From the NCBI GenBank assembly GCA_964558975.1, contig CAZLFQ010000002.1, forward strand, positions 1 through 64,000: a stretch of DNA of 64,000 bases, written 5' to 3'. Position 1 is the stretch's first letter. Every line of letters begins with the position of its first letter. Below are positions 26,601-35,013 of this stretch, piece after piece. The position numbers and the translations under genes are program-made. The DNA comes from CAZLFQ01 sp964558975. Its GTDB lineage: Bacteria; Pseudomonadota; Alphaproteobacteria; Rickettsiales; Midichloriaceae. Under the pieces are notes generated by a model that was not told the DNA's origin, made no database searches, and worked only from the letters and a program-made list of their open reading frames with translations.

Positions 26601-27756
26601 CAGGTGTAGAAGGCTCACCAGGTCTAAGAACTTTATAAATATCTGCTAAAGCTTCATCTTTGCTTTGGTTTTTATCAAGGACAAGAGTGTTTCTAATATA
26701 TGGCCCAACGTTTAGGTAATCGATATCTAGAATTTTCAACTCAGAAAGCTTCTTTTCATCAATTTGTTCAAGCGCCTCATATGAAATTTCATCGCCCGCT
26801 TCCAAAATAATTTCGCCAGTTGTATCGTCGATAATATCTTGCGCAATATATGTGCCAACAATTTCTTGCTTCTCAATCAGATACTCAACTGATTGTTTCT
26901 CAGCCAACTTATTAATTAGTCGTGGAGTTACTTTTGTATTAGCTTCAATTAAAACTGAGCCAGTTTTTGCATCAACTATATCTTTAAAAATCTTCATTCC
27001 TTTAAAGCGCGAAGGATTGAAAATTGTTTTCCAACCATCTTTATGACGCTTATAAGAAAGTACATTGTAGAATTGAGTAAGAATTCCGTTTTTATCTAGG
27101 CCTATAGCTCTGAGAAGTGTAGTCACATAAAGCTTTCTTTTTCTATCTATTCTAAAGTAGATAATGTCCTTAACATCAAATTCGAAATCTAACCAAGAAC
27201 CTCTGTAAGGAATAATTCTTGAAGAGTACAAATATTTCCCTGAACTATGTGTTTTTCCACTATCATGATCGTAGAAAACACCAGGAGAGCGGTGCATCTG
27301 AGAAACGATAACACGTTCCGCACCATTAATTATAAATGTCCCACTATGTGTCATGAGCGGAATCTCGCCCATATATACATCTTGCTCTTTAATTCCTTTA
27401 ATTTCTTTAATACCAGCTTCTTCGTCGATGTCCCACACGATTAGACGCAATGTTACACGCAAAGGTGCAGCAAAGTTCACTCCTCGTTGAATACATTCTT
27501 CAACATCATATTTAGGCGGGTCAAGCTCATACTTTACGTATTCAATAGATGCTCTGCCATCATAGTCTGAAACAGGAAAAATTGACCTAAACACATTTTC
27601 TAGGCCTACATTTTCTCTTTTTTCAGATGGACAATTTAATTGAAGGAACGATTCATACGAATTTTTTTGAACTTGAATGAGGTTAGGTATTTCTACAACT
27701 TGAACATTTTGTCCAAATACTCTTCTCATTCTTTTTCTAGTTGTGAGTGACGCCAC
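23611..27756 (-). CDS. rpoB: RNA polymerase beta subunit RpoB
   Basis: About 1381 residues from the GTG at 27756, which gives [15 protein letters not shown] and matches the usual alphaproteobacterial N-terminus (M-A-K-S-F-T-G-R-K-R type). An ATG 45 bases upstream would add a hydrophobic extension not seen in the family. The rifampicin region ([24 protein letters not shown]) has the wild-type residues, and [12 protein letters not shown] and [20 protein letters not shown] near the end are standard. It follows rplL and precedes rpoC in the conserved order. Confidence 0.97.
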   Translation of the reverse strand: [1381 protein letters not shown]

Positions 27757-27843
27757 GCTAAACACCAAAAAAGTTTTTAAATAGTGAAAGGGTATATTCA
27801 AAACAATTGATATACCCTATAAAATCTTAAGCAAAAAGAGAAG

Positions 27844-28212
27844 TTATTTTACTTCTACTTTAGCTCCTGCTTTTTCTAATTGCTCTTTCATCTTAGCTGC
27901 TTCTTCTTTAGAAACGCCAGTTTTGATTGGTTTTGGAGCTCCTTCAACAAGGCCTTTAGCTTCAATTAAACCAAGAGCAGAATTTATAGCTCTTACTTCT
28001 TTAATTACAGCAACTTTATTTGCTCCACCGTCAACAAGAATAACATCAAATTCTGTTTTCTCTTCAACAGCTGCAGCAGCTCCGCCAGCAGCAACCGCTA
28101 CAGGTGCAGCAGCTGATACGCCCCACTTTTCTTCTAAAAGTTTTGAAAGCTGAGAAGCCTCCATCACTGTAAGATTTGATAAGTCATTTACGATTTGTTC
28201 TAGATTAGCCAT
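27844..28212 (-). CDS. rplL: 50S ribosomal protein L7/L12
   Basis: 122 residues forming the flexible stalk that recruits translation factors. The N-terminal dimerisation helices (NDLSNLTVMEASQLSKLLEEK), an Ala/Gly hinge (AAAPVAVAAGGAAA) and the C-terminal domain with KVAVIKEVRAI and GLIEAKGLVE are typical. TCTCC-complement GGAG precedes the start. It follows rplJ directly. Confidence 0.97.
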   Translation of the reverse strand: MANLEQIVNDLSNLTVMEASQLSKLLEEKWGVSAAAPVAVAAGGAAAAVEEKTEFDVILVDGGANKVAVIKEVRAINSALGLIEAKGLVEGAPKPIKTGVSKEEAAKMKEQLEKAGAKVEVK

Positions 28213-28234
28213 TTTTTCTCCTTTCTATCTAAAA

Positions 28235-28720
28235 TTAATTTGTTTGTTCTTTGTCTGCATAAGCTTGCATAACTCTTGCAAGTTTAGCTGCAGGAGCTTG
28301 AATCAAGCCAACAAGTTTACCACGTAGCTCGTCTAGCGATAGTAAAGCTGCCATTTCTTTTATTGCATTTGCATCAAGGAATTGGCCATTCATAACGCCA
28401 CCAAGAACTTCTAGCTTTGCATGCTCTTTTGAAAAATTGATCAGCGCCTTAGAAATAGCTACTGGGTCATTCGAGAATGCAATTGTTGTTGGACCTTGAA
28501 ACAAATCTTTTAAACCTTCAAACTGGGTTCCCTTTATCGCAATTTGCGAAAGAGTATTCTTAGCAACTCTGTATTGAGCGGATGATTTTTTAATCTGCCT
28601 TCTCAACCTAGTATCTTGCGTAACTGTAAGACCCTTATTGTGCGAAACGATCACAATCTCAGAAGAGCCAAAAACTCCTTTAAGCTGCTCAACCACTTCT
28701 ATTTTTTTAACCTTATCCAC
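28235..28720 (-). CDS. rplJ: 50S ribosomal protein L10
   Basis: 161 residues. L10 is the base of the L7/L12 stalk on 23S rRNA. The RNA-binding N-terminal part (VSHNKGLTV, RRQIKKSSAQYRVAKNTL) and the C-terminal helix that holds L12 dimers (LVGLIQAPAAKLARVMQAY) are clear. Located between rplA and rplL in conserved order. L10 commonly regulates its own operon by binding its leader; I did not identify that leader structure. Confidence 0.97.
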   Translation of the reverse strand: MDKVKKIEVVEQLKGVFGSSEIVIVSHNKGLTVTQDTRLRRQIKKSSAQYRVAKNTLSQIAIKGTQFEGLKDLFQGPTTIAFSNDPVAISKALINFSKEHAKLEVLGGVMNGQFLDANAIKEMAALLSLDELRGKLVGLIQAPAAKLARVMQAYADKEQTN

Positions 28721-28775
28721 TTTTAATCCACTAATGTATTAATTATCTATCTTCACCAAGCATTGGAGGGCGATG

Positions 28776-29480
28776 TTATCCCATCACTTTTGTCATGTCA
28801 AGCCTAATTGAAGGCCCCATTGACGTGCTTAAGTAAAACGACTGCATGTATATCCCTTTTGCACTTGATGGCTTCGCTTGAAGAATAGCATCATAAAGAG
28901 CAATTATGTTCTCTTTAATAGCTTTAGGTGCGAAGCTAATTTTTCCAACTGCAGCATGAACAATACCAGCTTTCTCAACCTTAAACTCAACTTGACCAGC
29001 TTTTGCTTTTCCAACAGCTTCTTTAATGTTATTTGAAACTGTTCCTAACTTAGGGTTTGGCATTAGACCTCTTGGGCCCAAAACTTTACCTAGTTTACTA
29101 ACAGATGCCATCATAGAAGGCGTAGCGATAGCAACATCAAATTCGATCTTGCCGTTTTTCACAATCTCAATCAAATCTTCTGAGCCGCAAATATCAGCTC
29201 CAGCACTTTGAGCCTCTTTCACTCTTTCTGGCTCAGAAAAAACAGCTACTCTTATTGTTTTACCTAATCCATTCGGCATTGCAACAGCGCCACGAACTAG
29301 TTGGTCAGATTGCTTTGGATCAACCCCTAGCTTCAGGGCAATCTCAACGCTTTCATCAAACTTAGCTTTGCCTTTTTTGGCATAAGCTGCAATTACCTGA
29401 ATTGCCTCATCTAAAGAATACTGCTTCTCAGCTTGCACAAGCTTACTAGCTTCTTTAACTCTTTTACCTATCTTCGCCAT
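28776..29480 (-). CDS. rplA: 50S ribosomal protein L1
   Basis: 234 residues from the ATG at 29480 (MAKIGKRVKEASKLV), the standard start; an upstream extension would overlap rplK. The signature GLMPNPKLGTV and KAGQVEFKVEKAGIVHA are present. L1 binds 23S rRNA at the E-site stalk and often represses the rplKA message. It begins five bases after rplK. Confidence 0.97.
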   Translation of the reverse strand: MAKIGKRVKEASKLVQAEKQYSLDEAIQVIAAYAKKGKAKFDESVEIALKLGVDPKQSDQLVRGAVAMPNGLGKTIRVAVFSEPERVKEAQSAGADICGSEDLIEIVKNGKIEFDVAIATPSMMASVSKLGKVLGPRGLMPNPKLGTVSNNIKEAVGKAKAGQVEFKVEKAGIVHAAVGKISFAPKAIKENIIALYDAILQAKPSSAKGIYMQSFYLSTSMGPSIRLDMTKVMG

Positions 29481-29485
29481 ACTAA

Positions 29486-29932
29486 TTATTGCGCTCCATC
29501 TTGAATTTTCACACCCATAGATACACAAGTGCCTTTTACCATGCTGATTGCAGCATCTAGCTCATCTACACCCATATCTTCCATCTTAGCTTTTGCGATC
29601 TCTGTGATCTGAGCCATGGTTATAGTACCAATCACTTGAGTACCAGGAGTCTTAGCTCCGCTTGTAACGCCCAATGCCTTTTTGATCATATTTGGAACAG
29701 GAGGCATCTTAGTGATAAACGTAAATGTTTTATCAGCAAAGTATGTTATAACCGTTGGAATTACATCCCCTGGTGTATGCCCTTTCTTTTTACAATGATC
29801 ATTAAATTGTTTACAAAATTCCATAATATTAAGACCTCTTTGACCAAGAGCTGGCCCAATGGGAGGTGATGGATTAGCCTGATGTGCAGGCACTTGTAAC
29901 GATATGCTACCAACTGGTTCTTTCTTCTTCAC
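29486..29932 (-). CDS. rplK: 50S ribosomal protein L11
   Basis: 148 residues. L11 binds the GTPase-associated centre of 23S rRNA. The N-terminal SLQVPAHQANPSPPIGPALGQRGLN and the C-terminal RNA-binding domain with GTITMAQITEIAKAKMEDM are typical. Note LQVPAHQANP in place of the usual LQVPAGQANP. GGAG precedes the ATG. Confidence 0.97.
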   Translation of the reverse strand: MKKKEPVGSISLQVPAHQANPSPPIGPALGQRGLNIMEFCKQFNDHCKKKGHTPGDVIPTVITYFADKTFTFITKMPPVPNMIKKALGVTSGAKTPGTQVIGTITMAQITEIAKAKMEDMGVDELDAAISMVKGTCVSMGVKIQDGAQ

Positions 29933-29952
29933 GACTTCTCTCTCCTAAATAA

Positions 29953-30486
29953 TTATTTAAATTTTTCTACTTGATTAAACTCTAGCTCTACAGGTGTTGG
30001 TCTGCCGAAAATAGAAACAGAAACTTTAAGTCTCTTTTTACCCAAATCAACATCATCAACAACACCACTGAAAGTCTGAAAAGGACCTTCAATAATCTTA
30101 ATTGTTTCGCCTATATCATAAGAAAGCTCTAGCTCTTTTGCTACAGATCCTTCTTGAACTTGCTGCATCAATCTCGTTACTTCACGCTCAGGAATTGGCG
30201 CTGGTTTACCACTCCCACCTAAAAACCCAGCAACTCTCGGTATATTCTTCACTAAGTTCCAAGAAGCATCGTCTAGCTCCATCTTAATCATGATGTAGCC
30301 TGGGAAAATTTTCTTTTCAGCAGTTACTTTTTTTCCTTTCTTAATCTCAGTTACGTTCTCAACTGGAACAACTATTTCTTCAAATTTCGCTGCAAAACCT
30401 TTCTTCTCAGCATGATCTTTTATAAGCTTAGCTACCTTATGCTCATATCCTGAAAGAGTATTTATGATGTACCAGCGACTTGCCAC
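29953..30486 (-). CDS. nusG: Transcription antitermination/pausing factor NusG
   Basis: 177 residues: an NGN domain (RWYIINTLSGYEHKVAKLI, FPGYIMIKMELDD) and a C-terminal KOW domain (GETIKIIEGPFQTFSGVVDDVD). NusG binds RNA polymerase and links it to Rho or to ribosomal S10. It starts two bases after the secE stop. Confidence 0.97.
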   Translation of the reverse strand: MASRWYIINTLSGYEHKVAKLIKDHAEKKGFAAKFEEIVVPVENVTEIKKGKKVTAEKKIFPGYIMIKMELDDASWNLVKNIPRVAGFLGGSGKPAPIPEREVTRLMQQVQEGSVAKELELSYDIGETIKIIEGPFQTFSGVVDDVDLGKKRLKVSVSIFGRPTPVELEFNQVEKFK

Positions 30487-30488
30487 TA

Positions 30489-30671
30489 TTATAACCCTAA
30501 AATAAAATGAATAACTTTAAATATCACCGCGTCCGCAAGCAAAAAAAACAACCCAGCAATTGCAGCCAGAACAAAAACCAGACCTGAAGCGGTCAAAGTT
30601 TCTTTCTTAGATGGCCAAGCAACTCTTGCTGTCTCTGCCTTCACTTCTTTGTAAAATCTTGCTATTTCCAT
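30489..30671 (-). CDS. secE: Preprotein translocase subunit SecE
   Basis: 60 residues, the short single-helix form common in alphaproteobacteria. An amphipathic N-terminal part (ARFYKEVKAETARVAWPSKKE) precedes one membrane helix (about 33-55). It is the first gene of the operon that runs to rpoC. The tRNA-Trp often found before secE is absent here. Confidence 0.93.
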   Translation of the reverse strand: MEIARFYKEVKAETARVAWPSKKETLTASGLVFVLAAIAGLFFLLADAVIFKVIHFILGL

Positions 30672-30772
30672 AGATAAGTCTCTGTTTTTTTACGCTTTTT
30701 ATGGCGCTTTTAGACCTAAGCCTAAAGTATATACACCACGTGAAACACTACATTTTACATGCGTGAAGGTGA

Positions 30773-30801
30773 TATTTATAACGATATTGAGTTTATGTCA
30801 A
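30773..30801 (-). promoter_or_regulatory. Promoter of the secE-nusG-ribosomal-rpoBC operon
   Basis: TTGACA at 30801-30796 is a perfect -35. Two overlapping -10 candidates follow on the minus strand: TAAATA at 30778-30773 (spacing 17) and TATAAA at 30780-30775 (spacing 15). The leader before secE is about 95 bases. The -35 lies only seven bases past the zapE stop. Confidence 0.65.
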
Positions 30802-30807
30802 GGCAAT

Positions 30808-31917
30808 TTAAGAGTTTTGATTACTTAAAATATACTCTTCGCTCTGCATCTCATTTAATCGGGATATTGTGCGCTGAAATTCAAATGAGTTTTTTCCATG
30901 ATTATAAAGTAATTCAGGCTTGCTAGCCGCAGTGCAAATTAGTTTTGTCTTATTCTCGTACATGCAATCGATTAAAGTTATGAAACGCAGGGCTTCATTG
31001 TGATTCGATGCGTTTAATTGAGGAATGTTTTTGATGACAATTGTATTAAAGTGATTACAGAGAGCTATATAATCTATAGCACCATAATTTACCTCACAAA
31101 GCTCATTAAATGTAAAAACTGCCAAATTGCCGTATGATTTAACAAACTTAAGCTGCCTAGATTGGTCTACATAAACGTCTATTTGGTTTAGCTTTTCATG
31201 CCCAGTTAAATCAAGAATAATTTTTTCAATCGCATTTTCATTACTTGGGTTTAAGGGGGAATAGTAGAAATTTTTCAAAGCTCTGAGCTTGTCCATTCTG
31301 TAATCTTTAAAGTTATTAAGCTCACAAACTTCGAGCTCTGATTTTAATAACTGAATGCATGGTAGGAAATGCTCTCTTTGCAAACCGTCCTTGTACAAAT
31401 CGCTTGGTCTTCTATTAGAAGTAATGAATAAATACGTTCCATACCCTATCAAAGAATCAAATAGTCTATAGAGAATCATTGCATCAGCAATATTTGTTAC
31501 TTGCAGTTCATCAAAACAGATCACTTCATACTTTTTAGCAATTTGTTTAGAAATTTGAGGGATTGGGTCAGAAGCTTCTTGCAGGTTTTTATGCTTCTTT
31601 CTCCATTGATCAAGAGACTTGTGAAAGTCCTTCATAAACTCATGAAAATGAACTCTAAGCTTTCGCTCATTAATTAAGTTTTTGTAAAAAAGATCCATCA
31701 GCATAGACTTACCCCTACCGACATCTCCCCATATATAAATGCCTCGACTATGCTTATGATTTTTGAACTTTAGAGAATTTACTAATTTAGTAATCAGCTT
31801 TTTTGGTGCATCAATTTTTGCGCGATATCTCTCAAGCCTATGCACCAGTTCTAACTGAGTTTCATCTTTCTCAATCTCATTATTTTCTATCAGTTGTAGA
31901 TATTTTTTTTCAAGCAT
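30808..31917 (-). CDS. zapE: Cell division ATPase ZapE (AFG1-like)
   Basis: 369 residues of the AFG1/ZapE P-loop family. Walker A is GDVGRGKSML, with VHFHEFM following as in the family, Walker B ICFDELQVTN and sensor LFITSNRRPSDLY. Bacterial members bind FtsZ rings; the mitochondrial relative helps turn over respiratory subunits. It ends the minus-strand run from dnaE through fabG. Confidence 0.9.
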   Translation of the reverse strand: MLEKKYLQLIENNEIEKDETQLELVHRLERYRAKIDAPKKLITKLVNSLKFKNHKHSRGIYIWGDVGRGKSMLMDLFYKNLINERKLRVHFHEFMKDFHKSLDQWRKKHKNLQEASDPIPQISKQIAKKYEVICFDELQVTNIADAMILYRLFDSLIGYGTYLFITSNRRPSDLYKDGLQREHFLPCIQLLKSELEVCELNNFKDYRMDKLRALKNFYYSPLNPSNENAIEKIILDLTGHEKLNQIDVYVDQSRQLKFVKSYGNLAVFTFNELCEVNYGAIDYIALCNHFNTIVIKNIPQLNASNHNEALRFITLIDCMYENKTKLICTAASKPELLYNHGKNSFEFQRTISRLNEMQSEEYILSNQNS

Positions 31918-31941
31918 ATTTTGAAAAAACGGGCTGAGGTG

Positions 31942-32682
31942 TTACCTCATGTACATCCCCGCGTTTACATCAATTGTATGTCCTGTAATTAGTTTAGCTT
32001 CATTAGAAGCTAAAAACAAGGCTGCGTTTGCTATGTCTTCAGGCTCACCCATAACTCCCATAGGAATTTTCGGTAGAATTTTCTCTTTTACTACATTTTC
32101 AGGGATTGCATCTGTCATCGGTGTTCTAATAAATCCAGGTGCAATACAGTTTGCAGTCACACCACGAGTAGCACATTCAAGAGCTACAGATTTTGTCATC
32201 CCAATAATCCCTGCCTTTGCAGCAGCATAGTTAGTTTGTCCAAAGTTTCCAGACTCACCGACTACAGAAGAGATGTTTATAATTCTACCACTCCTTCTTT
32301 TTGTCATGGCTTTAGCTGCTTCACGATTGAGTAACCAAACAGCCTTTAAGTTCACATTTATTACTTCATCAAACTCTTGTTCACTCATTCTGATGAGTAA
32401 ATTATCACGAGTAATGCCAGCATTACAAACTATGATATCGATCTGCCCTGTTTTCTCTTCTGCTTTGGCATAAAGACCAATTATATCTTCAGAATTTTTC
32501 AGGTTCGCTGGCAATACAACAACTCTTTCTTTGAGTTCTGTTGCTAGCTCTTGTAAGACATTTTCACGAGTTCCAGATATAACGACATTTGCTCCTGCTT
32601 GATGGAACTTTTTTGCTATAGCATGGCCAAGCCCACCAGTTGCACCGGTAACGAGAGCATTTTTTCCTACTAATGAAAACAT
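31942..32682 (-). CDS. fabG: 3-oxoacyl-[ACP] reductase FabG
   Basis: 246 residues of the short-chain dehydrogenase family, reducing 3-ketoacyl-ACP with NADPH in fatty-acid elongation. Cofactor motif TGATGGLG, NAG at about 87, catalytic Ser-Tyr-Lys in NISSVVGESGNFGQTNYAAAK. The ATG at 32682 has GGAGA upstream; the TTG 12 bases earlier is part of that site. FabG-type enzymes can also feed (R)-3-hydroxyacyl-CoA to PHA synthesis; here the fabD neighbour favours lipid synthesis. Confidence 0.93.
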   Translation of the reverse strand: MFSLVGKNALVTGATGGLGHAIAKKFHQAGANVVISGTRENVLQELATELKERVVVLPANLKNSEDIIGLYAKAEEKTGQIDIIVCNAGITRDNLLIRMSEQEFDEVINVNLKAVWLLNREAAKAMTKRRSGRIINISSVVGESGNFGQTNYAAAKAGIIGMTKSVALECATRGVTANCIAPGFIRTPMTDAIPENVVKEKILPKIPMGVMGEPEDIANAALFLASNEAKLITGHTIDVNAGMYMR

Positions 32683-32710
32683 TTTTTTCTCCAAGAATTT
32701 TACTTAGGTT

Positions 32711-33652
32711 CTATACCTGATTTAAAAATTCTTCAACATCTTTAGGTGTTTGAATGCTAAAGATCTTAGCATTTTCATTTAGTCTTTTGGCAATAGTCGA
32801 AAGAACTTTGTTTGGCCCAACTTCTACAAAACAATTAACTCCACTTGAATTCATCAGCTCCATTCCCTCTCTCCAGCGCACCCTTCCTGTGACTTGCTCA
32901 ACAAGAAGTTTTTTTATTTTTTGCACATCTGTTTCAAGAGCTGCAGAAACATTCGCAACCAAAGAAACACTCAAAGGTTTCGCTGTTGTATTATTTAAAG
33001 CATTATCCATTTTAGTTGCAGCAGATTGCATTAAAGAAGAATGGAAAGGCGCACTCACATTCAATTTAATAGCTTTTCTCACTCCATGAGTAGAAGCAAC
33101 TTCAACAGCTTTATCGATAGCTTTTATAGCACCACTTAAAACAATTTGTCCCGCGCCATTATCATTGGCGATTTGACAAGCACCAAGCACAGATGCTTCT
33201 TTACAAATTGCTTCAGCACTTTCTTGGGTTGCTCCTATTAAAGCAACCATTCCACCCTCTCCAGCTGGCACAGCATTCTGCATGGCATCCCCACGAATTC
33301 TAAGTAATTTTGCGGTATCAGCTAAATTAAACATCCCAGCTGCACATAGCGCACTGTATTCACCTAATGAGTGTCCCGCAACGAATTGACAAAGTTTATT
33401 TAAACTTTTTCCTCCTTGCTTTTCTAATACTCTTAGTGCAGCAATTGAAGCTGTCATAATTGCAGGCTGGGTGTTTGATGTTTGAGTTAATTCTTCAATA
33501 TCACCACTAAAAATAATTGTTGAGAGTTTTTGATTTAAGGTATCATCAACCTCTTGAAAAACTTCTTTTGCTTCGAGAAAAGTATCATAAATCTCTTTGC
33601 CCATTCCTACAAATTGCGATCCCTGCCCAGGGAATAATAATGCTGTTTTCAT
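32711..33652 (-). CDS. fabD: Malonyl-CoA:ACP transacylase FabD
   Basis: 313 residues transferring malonyl from CoA to ACP. The N-terminal ALLFPGQGSQFVGMG, the nucleophile elbow GHSLGEYSAL and the downstream VSAPFHSSLM histidine region are all present. The ATG at 33652 is preceded by GGAG at a good distance. It lies 28 bases before fabG in the usual order. Confidence 0.94.
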   Translation of the reverse strand: MKTALLFPGQGSQFVGMGKEIYDTFLEAKEVFQEVDDTLNQKLSTIIFSGDIEELTQTSNTQPAIMTASIAALRVLEKQGGKSLNKLCQFVAGHSLGEYSALCAAGMFNLADTAKLLRIRGDAMQNAVPAGEGGMVALIGATQESAEAICKEASVLGACQIANDNGAGQIVLSGAIKAIDKAVEVASTHGVRKAIKLNVSAPFHSSLMQSAATKMDNALNNTTAKPLSVSLVANVSAALETDVQKIKKLLVEQVTGRVRWREGMELMNSSGVNCFVEVGPNKVLSTIAKRLNENAKIFSIQTPKDVEEFLNQV

Positions 33653-33677
33653 ACTCACTCCATTTTGAGCAGATATA

Positions 33678-34256
33678 CTAGCGCAAAATGCCAGTATTTA
33701 TCAAGTTATCTCTGTTTTCTATGGCTTTTTTAACTTGAGTAAAAATGGCTGGAGCTAGAAATATGTAGGTATAACCATCGGCGAATTCAATATTACTCAC
33801 AGGATTCAAACAATCTATCGACCCTTCTAACGATACACACTGTTTTACAACTCCATCAGCAAACTTATGATTCGTTATTACTCCATACTTTCCTAAGATA
33901 TGAACAAAATTTTTAAAATCTGAATTTGAGTATTGATTTTTTATATTCCAATAGATTCTTTTTCCAACTTTTGACAACTCATTAAATACGAAAGAACATG
34001 GGTTAATGCAAACCAATGCAAAACAAATATTACATAGCAAGCTCGGAACCAGCATTGGTAAAATTGGCGACGTGTTACTAAAACGAAGATGACAATTTTT
34101 CAAAAAAAAGTTCTTATCAATTAAACAGCTCTCACATGATGTTGGTTTACAGATAGCCAAAAAACTAAGAAGTGTAATCACAGAACCTATGCAAATTGCT
34201 TTTCTTACATCTGATGGATCAAAATTTTGAAAGTTAATTCCCTGACCCATCCTCAT
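33678..34256 (-). CDS. Hypothetical Cys-rich membrane protein (192 aa)
   Basis: I do not recognise this family. Two hydrophobic segments (about 20-38 and 66-90) surround a Cys-containing loop (CKPTSCESCLIDKNFFLKNC), which suggests disulfides in the periplasm. The C-terminal half (about 95-192) is soluble-looking, with YSNSDFKNFVHILGKYGVITNHKF and a pair of Cys around CVSLEGSIDC. It starts seven bases after the 228-aa gene upstream and sits between prmC and fabD, so the two orphans are probably one transcription unit. Confidence 0.6.
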   Translation of the reverse strand: MRMGQGINFQNFDPSDVRKAICIGSVITLLSFLAICKPTSCESCLIDKNFFLKNCHLRFSNTSPILPMLVPSLLCNICFALVCINPCSFVFNELSKVGKRIYWNIKNQYSNSDFKNFVHILGKYGVITNHKFADGVVKQCVSLEGSIDCLNPVSNIEFADGYTYIFLAPAIFTQVKKAIENRDNLINTGILR

Positions 34257-34263
34257 AATTCAG

Positions 34264-34950
34264 CTATTCATTATAAAACATAAACTCTGGATTTATATTA
34301 GCTAATGGGAAATCTTTAGACAAGTCACTTCCGCAACTATAAATCCAAGAACCATCTTTAAATTGCTCTGTTGTAAAACCAGAAAAAGTATCTCCTACAG
34401 CAGATATATGTTGAGGGATTTGCGTAACCTGTGCTTCATAAGGCTTCATCTCACTTTGCATTTTATGTTGTTCAGCACTGAGCGTTGGCATAATACCAGC
34501 TTTCATATCATCTATCTGTCCTTGAGAATATGATTCGATTAAATTAGTTGCAGCGTCTGCATACCACTCAATAGAAGCAGGATTAAAATTCAGAATTTGA
34601 TATGCACATTTATCACCATTATTATAGGCAAGAATCATTGAGTAATATCCCAATTGTGTGTCACAACTATCAGTACAACTACCATCATATTTCACATTGG
34701 CAAACTTCGTGGCGCCGTAAGCAAGTATTTTGCCGCTGTAATATGAATTGAGACAAGTGCTATGATCTATAAACACGTCCTGCCCAGCTTTATATGATGT
34801 TACTAAATAGTTACAAATGCTGTTTGCGGCACTTATTTGATCTTTATCCCCTGCATAATTCGCAGCAAGCTCCGTGAACAGATCAAATTGTATCTGACCC
34901 ACATTTTTATATTGCTCTAATTGTCTTAGCATAGTTTCTTGAAGGTTCAT
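34264..34950 (-). CDS. Hypothetical 228-aa protein
   Basis: Not recognised. A mostly soluble protein with six Cys in the first half and one near the end, two of them in a short CTDSCDTQLGYY segment. It has several Tyr/Asn-rich stretches (LNSYYSGKILAYGATKFANVKY). No signal peptide or membrane helix is evident. AGGTG precedes the ATG seven bases upstream. It is paired with the following membrane orphan. Codon use looks like that of its neighbours. Confidence 0.6.
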   Translation of the reverse strand: MNLQETMLRQLEQYKNVGQIQFDLFTELAANYAGDKDQISAANSICNYLVTSYKAGQDVFIDHSTCLNSYYSGKILAYGATKFANVKYDGSCTDSCDTQLGYYSMILAYNNGDKCAYQILNFNPASIEWYADAATNLIESYSQGQIDDMKAGIMPTLSAEQHKMQSEMKPYEAQVTQIPQHISAVGDTFSGFTTEQFKDGSWIYSCGSDLSKDFPLANINPEFMFYNE

Positions 34951-35013
34951 AAATCACACCTGATAATGTTGCAAGAATAGGTTTGCAGATAACCAGCTGA
35001 ATTGCAATATGTT

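Noticed and set aside
30672..30807. tRNA-Trp expected before secE
   Set aside because: No cloverleaf can be built; the region holds only the operon promoter and leader.
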